Assembly (NCBI RefSeq): GCF_019131995.1
Contig: NZ_JAHONA010000007.1
Coordinates: 1 to 64,000, forward strand
Origin: Collinsella aerofaciens
GTDB taxonomy: Bacteria > Actinomycetota > Coriobacteriia > Coriobacteriales > Coriobacteriaceae
Length of the DNA stretch: 64,000 nt
Direction: 5' to 3'
Position numbers and translations under genes: made by a program. Positions 44,066-53,902 of this stretch are shown piece by piece. The notes under the pieces were generated by a model. That model made no database searches. It worked only from the letters and a program-made list of their open reading frames with translations, and was not told the DNA's origin. Numbering within the stretch: position 1 is the first letter of the stretch; every line of letters begins with the position of its first letter.

Positions 44066-44830
44066 ATGGCAGGAAGACGCGAAAAATTGCGCCGTGTTGG
44101 GATCATCCCCGAATATCGCGGCTTTACCCCCGACGGCCTTGCCAGCGGAGACGCCATCGACATGACGGTCGACGAGCTCGAAGTCCTACGCCTATGCGAC
44201 CTGGAAGGCCTCAATCAGGAGGCAGTCGCGCAGCAGATGGGCATCGCGCGCGCCACGGTGGCGGCAATTAGCAGCCGCGCGCATCGCAAGGTGGCAAACG
44301 CGCTGGTCAACGGACGGGCGATCGTCATCGAAGGCGGTAACATCGCATACTCCCCCATTACCACGACAACGGCCGCATGGCCAGCAAAGGAGATCGGCAC
44401 CATGAGGGTGGCAACCACGTACGACAACGGCAACATCTTTATGCACTTTGGCCGCAGCGAGCAGTTCAAGATCTACGACATCCAGGACGGCAAGGTGCTC
44501 AACGAACAGGTCGTGGGCACCGGCGGCACCGGCCACGGTGCCCTTGCGGGCCTGCTCGCCAACGGTGGCGTGGACGCGCTCATCTGCGGCGGCATCGGCG
44601 GTGGCGCTATCAACGCGCTTGCCCAAGCCGGCATCACGGTATACGCAGGTGCCCAGGGCAACAGCGACGTTTGCGTCGAGGCCCTTATCGCCGGCACGCT
44701 CGCACAGAACGGCGAGGCCACGTGCGGCTGCCACGGCCATGACCACGACCACGCCCACGAACACGGCGAGTCCTGCAGCTGCCACGACCATCACGAGCAC
44801 GAGGGCCACGAGGGCTGCAGCTGCCACTAA
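44066..44830 (+). CDS. DUF134 HTH domain fused to NifX/NafY-like cofactor-binding domain with His/Cys tail
   Basis: A 254-residue three-part protein. Residues 1-90 are DUF134, with a sigma-region-4-like HTH (LEGLNQEAVAQQMGIARATVAA). Residues 112-215 are a dinitrogenase Fe-Mo cofactor domain (MRVATTYDNGNIFMHFGRSE, LICGGIGGGAINALAQAGI). Residues 220-254 are a tail with 12 His and 6 Cys. DUF134 and cofactor domains are known to be fused or adjacent in other bacteria. The likely role is a metal or Fe-S responsive regulator that controls its own promoter through the paired operators. AAGGAG precedes the ATG at 44066. No nitrogenase genes are present. Confidence 0.85.
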   Translation: MAGRREKLRRVGIIPEYRGFTPDGLASGDAIDMTVDELEVLRLCDLEGLNQEAVAQQMGIARATVAAISSRAHRKVANALVNGRAIVIEGGNIAYSPITTTTAAWPAKEIGTMRVATTYDNGNIFMHFGRSEQFKIYDIQDGKVLNEQVVGTGGTGHGALAGLLANGGVDALICGGIGGGAINALAQAGITVYAGAQGNSDVCVEALIAGTLAQNGEATCGCHGHDHDHAHEHGESCSCHDHHEHEGHEGCSCH

Positions 44831-44892
44831 CGGCACGACACCGCGAGCTCGGGGCGCGACGCCGAACTCAACCCAACAATCAAAGCCAACAA

Positions 44893-44926
44893 CAAAGGCC
44901 ACCCGGTAGCTTCCGAGTGGCCTTTG
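44893..44926. terminator. bidirectional terminator between the DUF134-NifX gene and ffh
   Basis: CAAAGGCCAC (44893-44902) pairs perfectly with GTGGCCTTTG (44917-44926), with an inner CGG/CCG pairing. It lies between convergent genes. Flanking T runs are short. Confidence 0.7.
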
Positions 44927-44950
44927 CCATATCAAGCTGGAATTACAGCC

Positions 44951-46426
44951 CTATTTCTTATTACGCATCTGCGCTTCCATCTGGCGCAGCAGCTCCATAT
45001 CGGACTTAGGACCGCCCGTACCCAGGCCGCCCATGCCGCCCAGACCCATAGCGTCCAGGCCAGGGATATTGGGCATGCGCATCTTCTTGCCCTTCTTACC
45101 CTTTTTGCCCTTCTTGCCGCCGGCCTGTGCCTGATTGGCCATCGTGCGCATGCGGCCCATCATCTTATTCATCTCGCCCCACTGCTTCATAAGGCTGTTG
45201 ACCTCGGTGGGGGTTACGCCGGCGCCCTTGGCGATACGCGCGCGGCGCTGGCCGTTGATGATGGAGGGACGCAGGCGCTCCTCCTTGGTCATCGACATGA
45301 TGATGGCCTCGTTCTTATCGAAGATGCCCTCGTCCAGGTTGCCGCCCATCTGGTTGAGCGCGCGCTGGCCACCGGGAAGCATGCCCAGGATACCCTTCAT
45401 GCCGCCCATCTTTTTGACGGCTTTCATCTGGTCGAGCATATCGTTCATGGTGAAGCCCTCGCGCAGCATACGCTCGGCAGCCTCAAGCTGCTCTGCATCG
45501 GCTGCCTCCTGGGCCTTCTCGATAATGCCGACAACATCGCCCATGCCCAGAATGCGCTTGGCCATGCGATCGGGATAGAACGGCTCAAGCGAATCGGGTT
45601 TCTCGCCCATGCTCACAAACTTGATGGGCTTACCGGTCACCTGACGCACCGAAAGTGCGCCGCCGCCACGGGCATCGCCGTCGAGCTTGGAGATGATCAC
45701 ACCGTCAAAGTCGGTGCGATCGGCGAAGGTCGAGACGACGTTGACGATGTCCTGGCCGGTCATGGCGTCGACGACCATCAGCACCTGGTCGGGCTTGACA
45801 GCCTTCTTGATGTCGACGGCCTCCTGCATCATCTGCTCGTCGATCTGAAGACGACCGGCGGTATCGACGATGACCACGTCACGCAGGTGATCGACGGCCT
45901 CTTGGATGGCGCCCTTGGCAATATCGACCGGGTGCGCTCCGTCACCGCGGAAGACCGGCACGCCGATCTCGCCACCGAGCGTGGCCAGCTGGTCGGCAGC
46001 GGCGGGACGGTAGACGTCGCACGCGGCGAGCAACGGCGAACGGCCCTGCTTCTTGAGCAGGTAGGCCAGCTTTACGGCCGCCGTGGTCTTACCGGAGCCC
46101 TGCAAGCCCACGAGCATGATGACATTGGGAATGCGGTTGCTAAAGACGAGTTTGCTCTCGGTTGAGCCGAGCATCTCGGTGAGCTCGTCGAGCACGATCT
46201 TGACGACGTTTTGCGCCGGCGACAGCGACTCCATGACCTCGGCGGTCATGCAGCGCTCCTTGGTCTTGGCGACGAACTCCTTGACGACCTTAAAGTTAAC
46301 GTCGGCCTCGAGCAGGGCCATGCGAATATCGCGCATGGCCGAAGTAATATCGGCCTCGGTCAGCTTACCCTTGCCGCGCAGGCGGTCAAATGTGTCGTTG
46401 AGGCGATCGCTCAGGGAATCAAACAC
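44951..46426 (-). CDS. ffh: signal recognition particle protein Ffh
   Basis: SRP GTPase (491 residues) for co-translational targeting. N domain, G domain with GLQGSGKTTAAVKLA, DTAGRLQIDEQMM and KLDGDARGGGALS, then a methionine-rich M domain (MLDQMKAVKKMGGMKGILGM) and a Gly/Lys/Met-rich tail. It starts with GTG at 46426, preceded by AAGGAG. Last gene of the run from acpP through rnc, smc and ftsY. Confidence 0.97.
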   Translation of the reverse strand: MFDSLSDRLNDTFDRLRGKGKLTEADITSAMRDIRMALLEADVNFKVVKEFVAKTKERCMTAEVMESLSPAQNVVKIVLDELTEMLGSTESKLVFSNRIPNVIMLVGLQGSGKTTAAVKLAYLLKKQGRSPLLAACDVYRPAAADQLATLGGEIGVPVFRGDGAHPVDIAKGAIQEAVDHLRDVVIVDTAGRLQIDEQMMQEAVDIKKAVKPDQVLMVVDAMTGQDIVNVVSTFADRTDFDGVIISKLDGDARGGGALSVRQVTGKPIKFVSMGEKPDSLEPFYPDRMAKRILGMGDVVGIIEKAQEAADAEQLEAAERMLREGFTMNDMLDQMKAVKKMGGMKGILGMLPGGQRALNQMGGNLDEGIFDKNEAIIMSMTKEERLRPSIINGQRRARIAKGAGVTPTEVNSLMKQWGEMNKMMGRMRTMANQAQAGGKKGKKGKKGKKMRMPNIPGLDAMGLGGMGGLGTGGPKSDMELLRQMEAQMRNKK

Positions 46427-46436
46427 TGGTTACTCC

Positions 46437-47354
46437 TTAGTTGGACTCGCCCACCAGGGCGCGGCAGAAATCTTTGGCGTTAAACTCCTGCAGGTCATCG
46501 ACCTGCTCGCCCACGCCGATGCGCAGGATCGGGAGCTTGAGCTTCTCGGCCACGGCCATGGCGATACCGCCCTTAGCCGTGCCGTCGAGCTTAGTCATGA
46601 TAATACCGTCCAGGCCCAGCGCCTCGTTAAACTCGAGAGCCTGGTTCAGACCGTTCTGACCCGTAGCGGCATCGATCACAAGCACGACCGAGACAGGCAT
46701 GGGACCGGCGGCCATATTGGCGGCGCGCTTACGGGTCACATTGACCACCTTGGCGAGCTCGCGCATGAGCTCGGGACTCGTGTGCAGACGACCGGCGGTA
46801 TCGATGAGCACCAGGTCGCTGCCGCGCTTATCGGCCTCGTCGAGCACGTCATAGCACACGCTCGCAGGATCGGAGCCGCGGTCACGCTTGATAACCGGTA
46901 CGCCGGCACGCTGACCCCACACATCGAGCTGCTCGATAGCGGCGGCGCGGAAGGTGTCGGCCGAACCGATCACCACGTTCTTGCCGCGGGCGGCCATGGC
47001 GCTCGCAATCTTGCCGACCGTAGTGGTCTTGCCGGCGCCGTTGATACCGACAAACAGCACGCAGCTCGGCGTATCGGAAAACGGGTCGCGCTCAACAGGC
47101 ACAAAATGGCCCTCGAGCTGCTCGGCCAGGGCGCGACGAAGCTGCGGGGCGGTCTTGAGGTTCTTCTTGGCGGCGGCGTCACGCAGGTCATCGGAGACCT
47201 GAATGGCGACCTCGGCGCCCATGTCACCCATGACGAGGGTGTCCTCAAGATCCTCCCAAAAATCCTCGTCGACCTCACCGCCAAAGTAGAAGACCTCGTT
47301 GAGGGCCTCGCGGCTGCGCTCAAGTCCGCGCGAGAGTGCGTCAAAGAATCCCAT
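46437..47354 (-). CDS. ftsY: SRP receptor FtsY
   Basis: Membrane-associated GTPase receptor for SRP. The 305 residues have only a short N-terminal part, an N domain, and a G domain with GINGAGKTTTVGKIAS, DTAGRLHTSPELM and KLDGTAKGGIAMA. The start overlaps the smc stop by one base (TAATG), implying coupling. Confidence 0.97.
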   Translation of the reverse strand: MGFFDALSRGLERSREALNEVFYFGGEVDEDFWEDLEDTLVMGDMGAEVAIQVSDDLRDAAAKKNLKTAPQLRRALAEQLEGHFVPVERDPFSDTPSCVLFVGINGAGKTTTVGKIASAMAARGKNVVIGSADTFRAAAIEQLDVWGQRAGVPVIKRDRGSDPASVCYDVLDEADKRGSDLVLIDTAGRLHTSPELMRELAKVVNVTRKRAANMAAGPMPVSVVLVIDAATGQNGLNQALEFNEALGLDGIIMTKLDGTAKGGIAMAVAEKLKLPILRIGVGEQVDDLQEFNAKDFCRALVGESN

Positions 47355-50300
47355 TATGCATTCACGACCTTTCCGGTTTCGCGATCGAGTTTTTGCGAGA
47401 CGACGCGACTGACGCCGTCGGCTTGCATCGAGACGCCATAGAGGACGTCAGCGTCCTCCATAGTACGGCGCTGATGCGAGATTACCAAGAGCTGCGTATC
47501 GGAACGCAGCACATCGAGGGCGCCGATGAGCTTGGACAGGTTGGCGTCGTCGAGTGCCGCCTCGACCTCGTCCAGCACATAGAACGGCACCGTACGCGTG
47601 CGATACACGGCAAAGAGCACGGCGAGCGCCGTCAGGCTCTTCTCGCCGCCCGACATGAGCATCATCTTGGTGATGCGCTTGCCGCGCGGCTGCGCCACGA
47701 CCTCGATACCCGTCTCGGCAGGATGCTCGGGATCGGTCATCTCCAGATGAGCCTGACCGCCCGGGAAGAGCATGGCGAAGATCTCGCGGAAATTCGCATC
47801 AACCTTCTCAAACGTCACCAGGAACGCCTTGCGCATCTTGCGGTCGATCGCCACGGTGATCTTGGTGAGCGCCTTGCGCGCGCTCTCCAGATCGGCCAGT
47901 TGCTCCTCGATGTAATCGGCGCGGCGCTTGAGCTGCTCGTACTCCTCCATGGCAACCTGGTTCACGGGGCCCAGATTGTTGATTTGGCGCACGAGTTGGT
48001 TGAGCTCGCGCTCGGCAGCGTCGCGATCGGTGGGCGCCGGCAGCATGAGCGCTTCCTCGAGCACCGTAGTGCCATCAGCGGTGATGGCCTTGATGGCAGC
48101 CTCGACCTGCACCTCGAGCTTGCCGCGTGCGACCTTGAACTCGTTTTGCGTCGCCGTGGCAGCATCGACCCGCTCCTTGGCGCGGGCGACCTCGGTCTTG
48201 GCGTCCTCGATGGTCTTCTTTAGCGAAGCCGAGTCCGCCTCCTCAAGCGTTGCCTGATCGCGCAAGCGCGCAGCCCAGTCCGAGGCGCGCTCCAACAGGG
48301 CAGAATAGCGCTCGTGCATGGGATCGACGCGAAGGCGCAGCAGCTCAAGCGAGCGCGAGGCCTGGCGTGTTCCGCGGATACGGCGGTCGATGCCTTCCAG
48401 GCGATGCTCAAGATCGGGCACGCGGCCCTTCAGCGAACGCAGGCGCTCGCTCGTCTGGGCCAGGCGGACCTTAGCATCGGCGAGCTTGCCGGCTGCCTCG
48501 GAATCATCACGGCGCACGCGATCGAGCTCATCATTGGCCTCGGCAATCTGCAAGCCCAGATCGCTCGCTTGCGCACGAGCCTCGTCACGCGAACGGGTAA
48601 GTTCATCCACGCGCGGACGTGCAGCACGAACGGCCTCGGCAGCCTGCTCGCGGCGCTTGGAAATACGCACGCGCTCGACCTCGGCGTTGTTGGCACTCTG
48701 CTCCAGGCGGCCGATCTCGGACAGCAGGGAGCGACGCTCGCCCTCAAGGCGGGCAATCTCGCCGGCAGCATCGCCCTCGGCAGCACGGGCCTCCTCAACG
48801 GCCGCATTGGCCTCGACGACCTGATCAGAAACATGCTCAAACGCGGCAGTAAGATCGGGCTCCAGGCCCTCCAGCTCGCGGATACGACGCTTGCGCTCCA
48901 GGGCGCCCGAAGCCTCGCCGGCATCAAGCCCCACGCGAACCAGGCCGCCGCAGGCAACGCGAGCGCCATCGGGAGTCACATAGGTCACGCCATCAACGAC
49001 CGGCGCGGACAGCGCGGCAGCCAAGTCATCGACCACGTAATAGTCGCCGAGCAATGCCTCGACGACCGGACCGTAGCCCGCACGCACGGACAGACGATCA
49101 ACAAGACGGGTACCGGCGGCACCCTCGGCAGCCGCAGAGCCGCTCACGCTGCGCGCCACCAGCAGCGCCTCGCCCGAGGCCTTCTTCTGGTCCAGCGCAG
49201 CGCGACCGGCGCGCTCAAGTGCGGCAGCGTTATCGAACAACAGGGCATCGATATCGCCGGCGAGCAGCTGCTCAACCAGGCCCTCAAGCTCACGAGGTGC
49301 CTCGAGCACATCGCCCAGACGACCCGAGACATCGTCGCCCAGCGCGCCCACCAGACGGCTTACGAGCGGCGAGCTGTCGGCCATGCGAGCATCAAGCTTC
49401 TTTTGGCTGGCAAGCTCCGAGCGCACCTCGGACAGCTTGTTGCGTGCCTCGCCTTCGCGGGCACGCAGGTCCTTGAGGGCAGCGCGCGCCGTCTCGGTGG
49501 CCTCGCGTGCATCGCTCTGGGCCTGACGGGCCGCCTCAAGCGCACTCTCAAGCTCCTCGACACGGTTGCGGCGGCTATCAAGCGATGCCGTGACCTCCTC
49601 GAGCTGCTCATCGATCTGCTCCAGGCGCGAGGCATACATGTTGTCTTCGACCTCGGCATTGGAAAGCGAATCCTTTATCTTAGCGAGCTCGAGCGCAGCA
49701 TTATCGGCAACGCGCTGCACATCGCGCTGCTCGCGCGTAAGCTGCGAAATCTGCGCATCAAGCGCCACGCGGCGCTCGTGAAGCTCGGCGGCGGCAGGGC
49801 CGGCGGCGTCGACGTCGTCCTGGGCCTGCATGTGCGCACCGGTCACTTCCTCGAGCTGGGCACGCGCATCCTCGAGCTCCTCGACCACGCGCCGGCGCTG
49901 ATGCTCGGAGCTCGAGATCTGGCCGCGCATGTCGGACAGGCGCGACACCATGTTGTGGCCCTTTTCCTCGAGCAGGCGCATGTCGGAGTTAATGCGACCG
50001 ACCACATCTTGCATATGGCGGCGTTGCTCGCCCAAGTCGCCCACAAACAGGCCCTTTTCCTCGAGCATGACCTGGAGCTTCTCGAGCTCGCGCTCTTTCT
50101 CACCCAGGCGGTACTGCGCGAGCTCAAGCTCGGCAGCGCCCTCCTTGGAGCGGCTCTCCAGGTCGTTCCACTGCGACTGCAGCGAACGAAGCTCATCGAC
50201 GGCCAGCATCTGCGTAAGCTCGTTCGCGCGCGAGGACAGCTCTTTGTACTTGCGCGCGCGATCGACCTGACGCTCCAGCGGTCGCAGCTGACGGGCGATT

Positions 50301-50890
50301 TCCTTGTTGATATCGCGGGCACGGGTCAGGTGCTCGTCCATCGACTTAATCTTTTTGAGCGCACGCTCCTTGCGACGCTTGTGCTTGGAGATGCCGGCAG
50401 CCTCCTCGATCAGGGCGCGGCGCTCCTCGGGGCGGCTCTGCAAAATGGCATCGAGCTTGCCCTGGCTGATGATGGAGTGCGTATCCTTGCCCAGTCCCGA
50501 ATCGTGCAAGATGTCCTGGATGTCCATCAGGCGGCACGGGCTCGAGTTGATGAGGTACTCGCTTTCGCCCGAGCGATACATACGACGGGTGATGGCGACC
50601 TCATCAAAGTCGACGGGCAGCATATGGTCCGAGTTATCGAGCACCAACGTGACCTCGGCAACACCCACCGGCTTGCGCGCCGACGAGCCCGAGAAGATGA
50701 CGTCCTCCATAGCCTGGCCGCGCAGCTGCTTGGCGCTCTGCTCGCCCAGGACCCACAGAATCGAGTCGGAGATGTTCGATTTTCCCGAGCCATTGGGACC
50801 GACGATGACGGTCAGGCCCGGCTCAAACGTCATGTGGGCGCGGTCGGCAAACGACTTGAACCCTTTGAGCGTGAGGGACTTGAGATACAC
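47354..50890 (-). CDS. smc: chromosome segregation protein SMC
   Basis: An 1178-residue SMC ATPase: N-terminal Walker A GPNGSGKSNISDSILW, two long coiled coils, a hinge (about 510-670, with GYGPVVEALLGDYYVVDDL), and a C-terminal signature LMSGGEKSLTALAVLFA with Walker B PFYVLDEVEAALDD. A GTG start at 50890 has AGGA upstream. Lies between rnc and ftsY. No scpA or scpB is in the window. Confidence 0.97.
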   Translation of the reverse strand: MYLKSLTLKGFKSFADRAHMTFEPGLTVIVGPNGSGKSNISDSILWVLGEQSAKQLRGQAMEDVIFSGSSARKPVGVAEVTLVLDNSDHMLPVDFDEVAITRRMYRSGESEYLINSSPCRLMDIQDILHDSGLGKDTHSIISQGKLDAILQSRPEERRALIEEAAGISKHKRRKERALKKIKSMDEHLTRARDINKEIARQLRPLERQVDRARKYKELSSRANELTQMLAVDELRSLQSQWNDLESRSKEGAAELELAQYRLGEKERELEKLQVMLEEKGLFVGDLGEQRRHMQDVVGRINSDMRLLEEKGHNMVSRLSDMRGQISSSEHQRRRVVEELEDARAQLEEVTGAHMQAQDDVDAAGPAAAELHERRVALDAQISQLTREQRDVQRVADNAALELAKIKDSLSNAEVEDNMYASRLEQIDEQLEEVTASLDSRRNRVEELESALEAARQAQSDAREATETARAALKDLRAREGEARNKLSEVRSELASQKKLDARMADSSPLVSRLVGALGDDVSGRLGDVLEAPRELEGLVEQLLAGDIDALLFDNAAALERAGRAALDQKKASGEALLVARSVSGSAAAEGAAGTRLVDRLSVRAGYGPVVEALLGDYYVVDDLAAALSAPVVDGVTYVTPDGARVACGGLVRVGLDAGEASGALERKRRIRELEGLEPDLTAAFEHVSDQVVEANAAVEEARAAEGDAAGEIARLEGERRSLLSEIGRLEQSANNAEVERVRISKRREQAAEAVRAARPRVDELTRSRDEARAQASDLGLQIAEANDELDRVRRDDSEAAGKLADAKVRLAQTSERLRSLKGRVPDLEHRLEGIDRRIRGTRQASRSLELLRLRVDPMHERYSALLERASDWAARLRDQATLEEADSASLKKTIEDAKTEVARAKERVDAATATQNEFKVARGKLEVQVEAAIKAITADGTTVLEEALMLPAPTDRDAAERELNQLVRQINNLGPVNQVAMEEYEQLKRRADYIEEQLADLESARKALTKITVAIDRKMRKAFLVTFEKVDANFREIFAMLFPGGQAHLEMTDPEHPAETGIEVVAQPRGKRITKMMLMSGGEKSLTALAVLFAVYRTRTVPFYVLDEVEAALDDANLSKLIGALDVLRSDTQLLVISHQRRTMEDADVLYGVSMQADGVSRVVSQKLDRETGKVVNA

Positions 50891-50900
50891 GGTTCCTCGC

Positions 50901-51626
50901 TTAAACAGGCTTCTTGTTGAGAATCACGCCGTTGGTGGTGTAGCCCATGCGGTCGAGTGCCTCGAGCGCAGCGGCCCCCTCGGCCTCCTTCTTGGAGGAA
51001 CCGGTGCCGCGGCCCTGGCGAATACCGTCGATGAGCACCACAGCGGTAAAGGTGGGCGCATGCGCGGGGCCCTCGGAACCGACCAGCTTATACGCGGGAG
51101 GCTCGTGGCCGTCGGCCTGCACGCACTCCTGCAAAAACGACTTGGGGTTCGCGGGGTGCTCGGCACGCTCGGAGGCCAGGTGCGGCTTAAGCGTGCGGTG
51201 GATGAACTCCGCCGCCGCATCCCAGCCGGCATCCAGGTACAGGGCGCCCACGAGCGACTCGTAGACGTTCTCGAGCGCCGAGTGCAGACCGCGCGCGCCC
51301 GTGCCGGTCTCGGAGGCACCAAAGATGATGATGTCGTCGATGCCCAGCTCATGGGACACCTCGGACAGCGTGGCGCCCGAGACGAGCGACACCTTCAGGC
51401 GCGTAAGCTTGCCCTCGTCAAACTCCGGATAGGACTCAAAGAGTGAGCGGGCAACCACGGCGCCCAAAATGGAATCGCCCAAAAACTCAAGGCGCTCATA
51501 ACTCGCCGAGACGGGCTGACCTTCCACGGCAGAAGGGTGCGTGAGCGCCGCGCGCAGCAGCACCTTGTTATTGAACTCGTGGCCCAGGATTTCCTGGGCG
51601 CGTGCAAGTCGTTCAGATAATGCCAA
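50901..51626 (-). CDS. rnc: ribonuclease III
   Basis: Double-strand RNA endonuclease for rRNA processing. The 241 residues have the RNase III signature RLEFLGDSILGAVV, the second acidic site NVYESLVGALYLDAGW, and a C-terminal dsRNA-binding domain ending GSSKKEAEGAAALEAL. The start appears to be TTG at 51626, 8 nt after AAGGAGG at the end of acpP; no better ATG is nearby. Confidence 0.95.
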   Translation of the reverse strand: MALSERLARAQEILGHEFNNKVLLRAALTHPSAVEGQPVSASYERLEFLGDSILGAVVARSLFESYPEFDEGKLTRLKVSLVSGATLSEVSHELGIDDIIIFGASETGTGARGLHSALENVYESLVGALYLDAGWDAAAEFIHRTLKPHLASERAEHPANPKSFLQECVQADGHEPPAYKLVGSEGPAHAPTFTAVVLIDGIRQGRGTGSSKKEAEGAAALEALDRMGYTTNGVILNKKPV

Positions 51627-51629
51627 GAC

Positions 51630-51872
51630 TTAGGCCTCCTTGGCGTTTTCAATAGCGTCGACAGCGTCGGCGACAGAGTTGAGCGACAGCAGGGTCTCGT
51701 CATCGATCTCGAGGTCGAACTCGTCCTCGATGGCCGTCACCAGCTGCAGACGCTCGAGCGAATCGGCATCGAGATCGTCAAAGGTAGTCTCGTCGCTAAT
51801 GTCGGCGACATCGACGCCCAGAACGTCAGCGGCGACTTCGGCGATCTTATCGAAGATTTCGGAGCGGTCCAT
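51630..51872 (-). CDS. acpP: acyl carrier protein
   Basis: An 80-residue fatty acid carrier with the 4'-phosphopantetheine serine in LDADSLERLQLV. Acidic, of normal length. GAGAGGAAG precedes the ATG. Lies between plsX and rnc, a conserved lipid-synthesis context. Confidence 0.96.
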   Translation of the reverse strand: MDRSEIFDKIAEVAADVLGVDVADISDETTFDDLDADSLERLQLVTAIEDEFDLEIDDETLLSLNSVADAVDAIENAKEA

Positions 51873-51996
51873 AGCGCTTCCTCTCGTATTGCGTGAACAT
51901 CAACGAGCTGGCGCCGCAAGCGCAGCGCCAAGACACGGTTTTGATTCTACCCCACGACGAAGGCCGCGAGGCACATAACAGCGCTCTAACTCGCTC

Positions 51997-53016
51997 CTAC
52001 AAAACGATGCCGTCCATAGAGTTGGCGACGTTCTCGACCAGCCCGGCGCGCACGGCCTCCGCCGCGGCAAGCGTACCGTTTTTGACGGCCTCGACCGAGG
52101 TGGCACCGTGGCCGATCAGGACCACGCCACGCAGGCCCAGCAGAATGGCGCCGCCCTTAGCATCGCCCGAGAGCTTTGCCTTGATCTCGCGCATCTGCTT
52201 TTTGATGAGCAGCGCGGCGATCTTGGTGCCGAGCGAAGCCATAAAGGCACCCTTGAGCTCTTGCAGCAAAAACTTAGCGGCGCCCTCGGTTGCCTTGAGC
52301 GCGATGTTGCCCGACATGCCATCGGCAACGACGACGTCAAAGTTACCCGAGGTCAGGTCGGTGCCCTCGCAGTTGCCCACAAAGCCGGGAACCGCGGCCT
52401 TCATGGCCGGGAAGCATGCCTTGGTAAAGTTGGAGCCCTTCTCATCCTCGGTGCCGTTGCCGAGCAGACCGACGCGGGGATACTCAATGCCCAAGACGAC
52501 GCGTGCATAGGCACTACCCATCTGGGCAAAACGCACCATGTCGTCGACCTCGACATCGGGGTTGGCGCCCATGTCGCACAGAACCGTCAGGCCGCCGGCG
52601 CGGTTGGGCAGTGCGTTGGTGAGGCACGGACGTACCGGTTGCTTCTTGCCCTCGGCCTGATACCTAAACGGCGTCACGTAGGCGGTAGCGGCAGCGGTCA
52701 TGGCGCCAGTGGAGCCGGCAGAGAAGAACGCATCCGCGTTGCCCTTCTTAATGGCTCGGCAGGCAAGCACGATCGAGGACTTGCGCTTGGTCATCACGGC
52801 TCGAATGGGATCGTCATCCATGGCGATGACATCGGGCGCCTCCAAGGCCTCAACGCGAGCGTGAGCCGCGGCAAAGGGGTTCACGATCTCTGCGGGACCG
52901 ACGGCCAAGACCTCGATATCGGGATCCGCCGCAAGCGCCGCCTCGATACCGTCGAGGACAACCTGAGGCTTCTCGTCTCCGCCCACAACGTCTACACAAA
53001 CGCGAACGTTACTCAT
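51997..53016 (-). CDS. plsX: phosphate acyltransferase PlsX
   Basis: Makes acyl-phosphate from acyl-ACP for phospholipid synthesis. The 339 residues have the family N-terminus DVVGGDEKPQVVLDG, SAGSTGAMTAAATAYV, and ADGMSGNIALKATEG. The start ATG at 53016 has AAGGAG 7 nt upstream; an ATG at 53022 is too close to it. Follows rpmF, with a terminator between. Confidence 0.95.
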   Translation of the reverse strand: MSNVRVCVDVVGGDEKPQVVLDGIEAALAADPDIEVLAVGPAEIVNPFAAAHARVEALEAPDVIAMDDDPIRAVMTKRKSSIVLACRAIKKGNADAFFSAGSTGAMTAAATAYVTPFRYQAEGKKQPVRPCLTNALPNRAGGLTVLCDMGANPDVEVDDMVRFAQMGSAYARVVLGIEYPRVGLLGNGTEDEKGSNFTKACFPAMKAAVPGFVGNCEGTDLTSGNFDVVVADGMSGNIALKATEGAAKFLLQELKGAFMASLGTKIAALLIKKQMREIKAKLSGDAKGGAILLGLRGVVLIGHGATSVEAVKNGTLAAAEAVRAGLVENVANSMDGIVL

Positions 53017-53031
53017 ATACATGCTCCTTAT

Positions 53032-53064
53032 ACAAAAATGGCCGACTCATTGAGCCGGCCATTG
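53032..53064 (-). terminator. intrinsic terminator after rpmF
   Basis: AATGGCCG (53037-53044) pairs with CGGCCATT (53056-53063). On the minus strand a T run follows, just upstream of the plsX ribosome site, so it may act as a partial terminator. Confidence 0.75.
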
Positions 53065-53103
53065 TGGTTCCAGTTGGAACGGCATCACATCCAGAGTATA
53101 CAG

Positions 53104-53283
53104 TTACTCGGTAACGATAACCTCGCGGTCCTTGTAGAAACCGCAGCTGGGGCACACGTGGTGCGGGAGCTTGACAGCGCCGCAACGGGGGCACGTGGAC
53201 TGAGCCGCAGCCGAGATCTTCATGTTGGCGGAACGGCGGGTGTGAGTGCGGATACGACCCTGCTTTTGTTTAGGTACGGGCAT
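53104..53283 (-). CDS. rpmF: 50S ribosomal protein L32
   Basis: A 59-residue protein with the start MPVPKQKQGRIRTHTRRSA and a zinc-ribbon pattern CPRCG...CPSCGFYKDREV, hence the zinc-binding (C+) form of L32. AAGGT lies upstream of the ATG at 53283. Placed between DUF177 and plsX as in many bacteria. Confidence 0.95.
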   Translation of the reverse strand: MPVPKQKQGRIRTHTRRSANMKISAAAQSTCPRCGAVKLPHHVCPSCGFYKDREVIVTE

Positions 53284-53347
53284 AGTGACCTTCCTTATGA
53301 ACTATCCAGTGTGGCGATTACGCGCAAGTAGCGATACTACCACAGTT

Positions 53348-53902
53348 TTACTCGTCAAGCTTGAGATTCTTCAATGCTGCAAATGGATTTTCCGTGGCAG
53401 CGGCCCATTCGGCCTCTGCTTGAGCGGCGCAATCGCATTGCTCGACGTTGAGATTGATGCCGCAGGTGGGGCACAGGCCGCGACAATCGGGCTTGCACAG
53501 GACAACGAACGGCGTGTCCATGACGACCGCGTCGTTGATGGGCTCGCCCAGATCGACGATGCGATCCTCGCCCAGCAGCTCGTAGCCGTCTTCGTAGGCC
53601 TCGGGGTCCTCGGGCTCGTTAAAGAGATAGAATTCCTCAATCTCACCGGCGATATCAAACGAAGCGGGCTCCAGGCAACGGTCGCACTCACCGGTTGCGT
53701 GCGCGCGGACCATGCCCGTAAGCAGAACACCGGTGCCGGCATTGGTAAAGACCACGTCGTAGTCAATGCCGTCCTGCAGCTGGTACTCCTTCTCGCCCAC
53801 CGTATAGGCGGCGACATCGACCTTGCCGGTCAGCGGATACGAGTCTCCGGGAAACTCGAGCTGCTCGGAAAGATCGACGGTAACGTTCGGGAACTCAGCC
53901 AT
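53348..53902 (-). CDS. DUF177 (YceD-like) protein
   Basis: A 184-residue DUF177 protein with a CDRCLEPA motif in the middle and a C-terminal CRGLCPTCGINLN...CDC cysteine cluster. The family is linked to 23S rRNA maturation in plants and E. coli. Its ATG at 53902 overlaps the upstream stop (TAATG). It is directly before rpmF, the standard pairing. Confidence 0.9.
   Translation of the reverse strand: MAEFPNVTVDLSEQLEFPGDSYPLTGKVDVAAYTVGEKEYQLQDGIDYDVVFTNAGTGVLLTGMVRAHATGECDRCLEPASFDIAGEIEEFYLFNEPEDPEAYEDGYELLGEDRIVDLGEPINDAVVMDTPFVVLCKPDCRGLCPTCGINLNVEQCDCAAQAEAEWAAATENPFAALKNLKLDE

Noticed and set aside
51915..51930. short GC hairpin between plsX and acpP as a terminator
   Set aside because: No T run follows and the stem is short; at most a weak attenuator.
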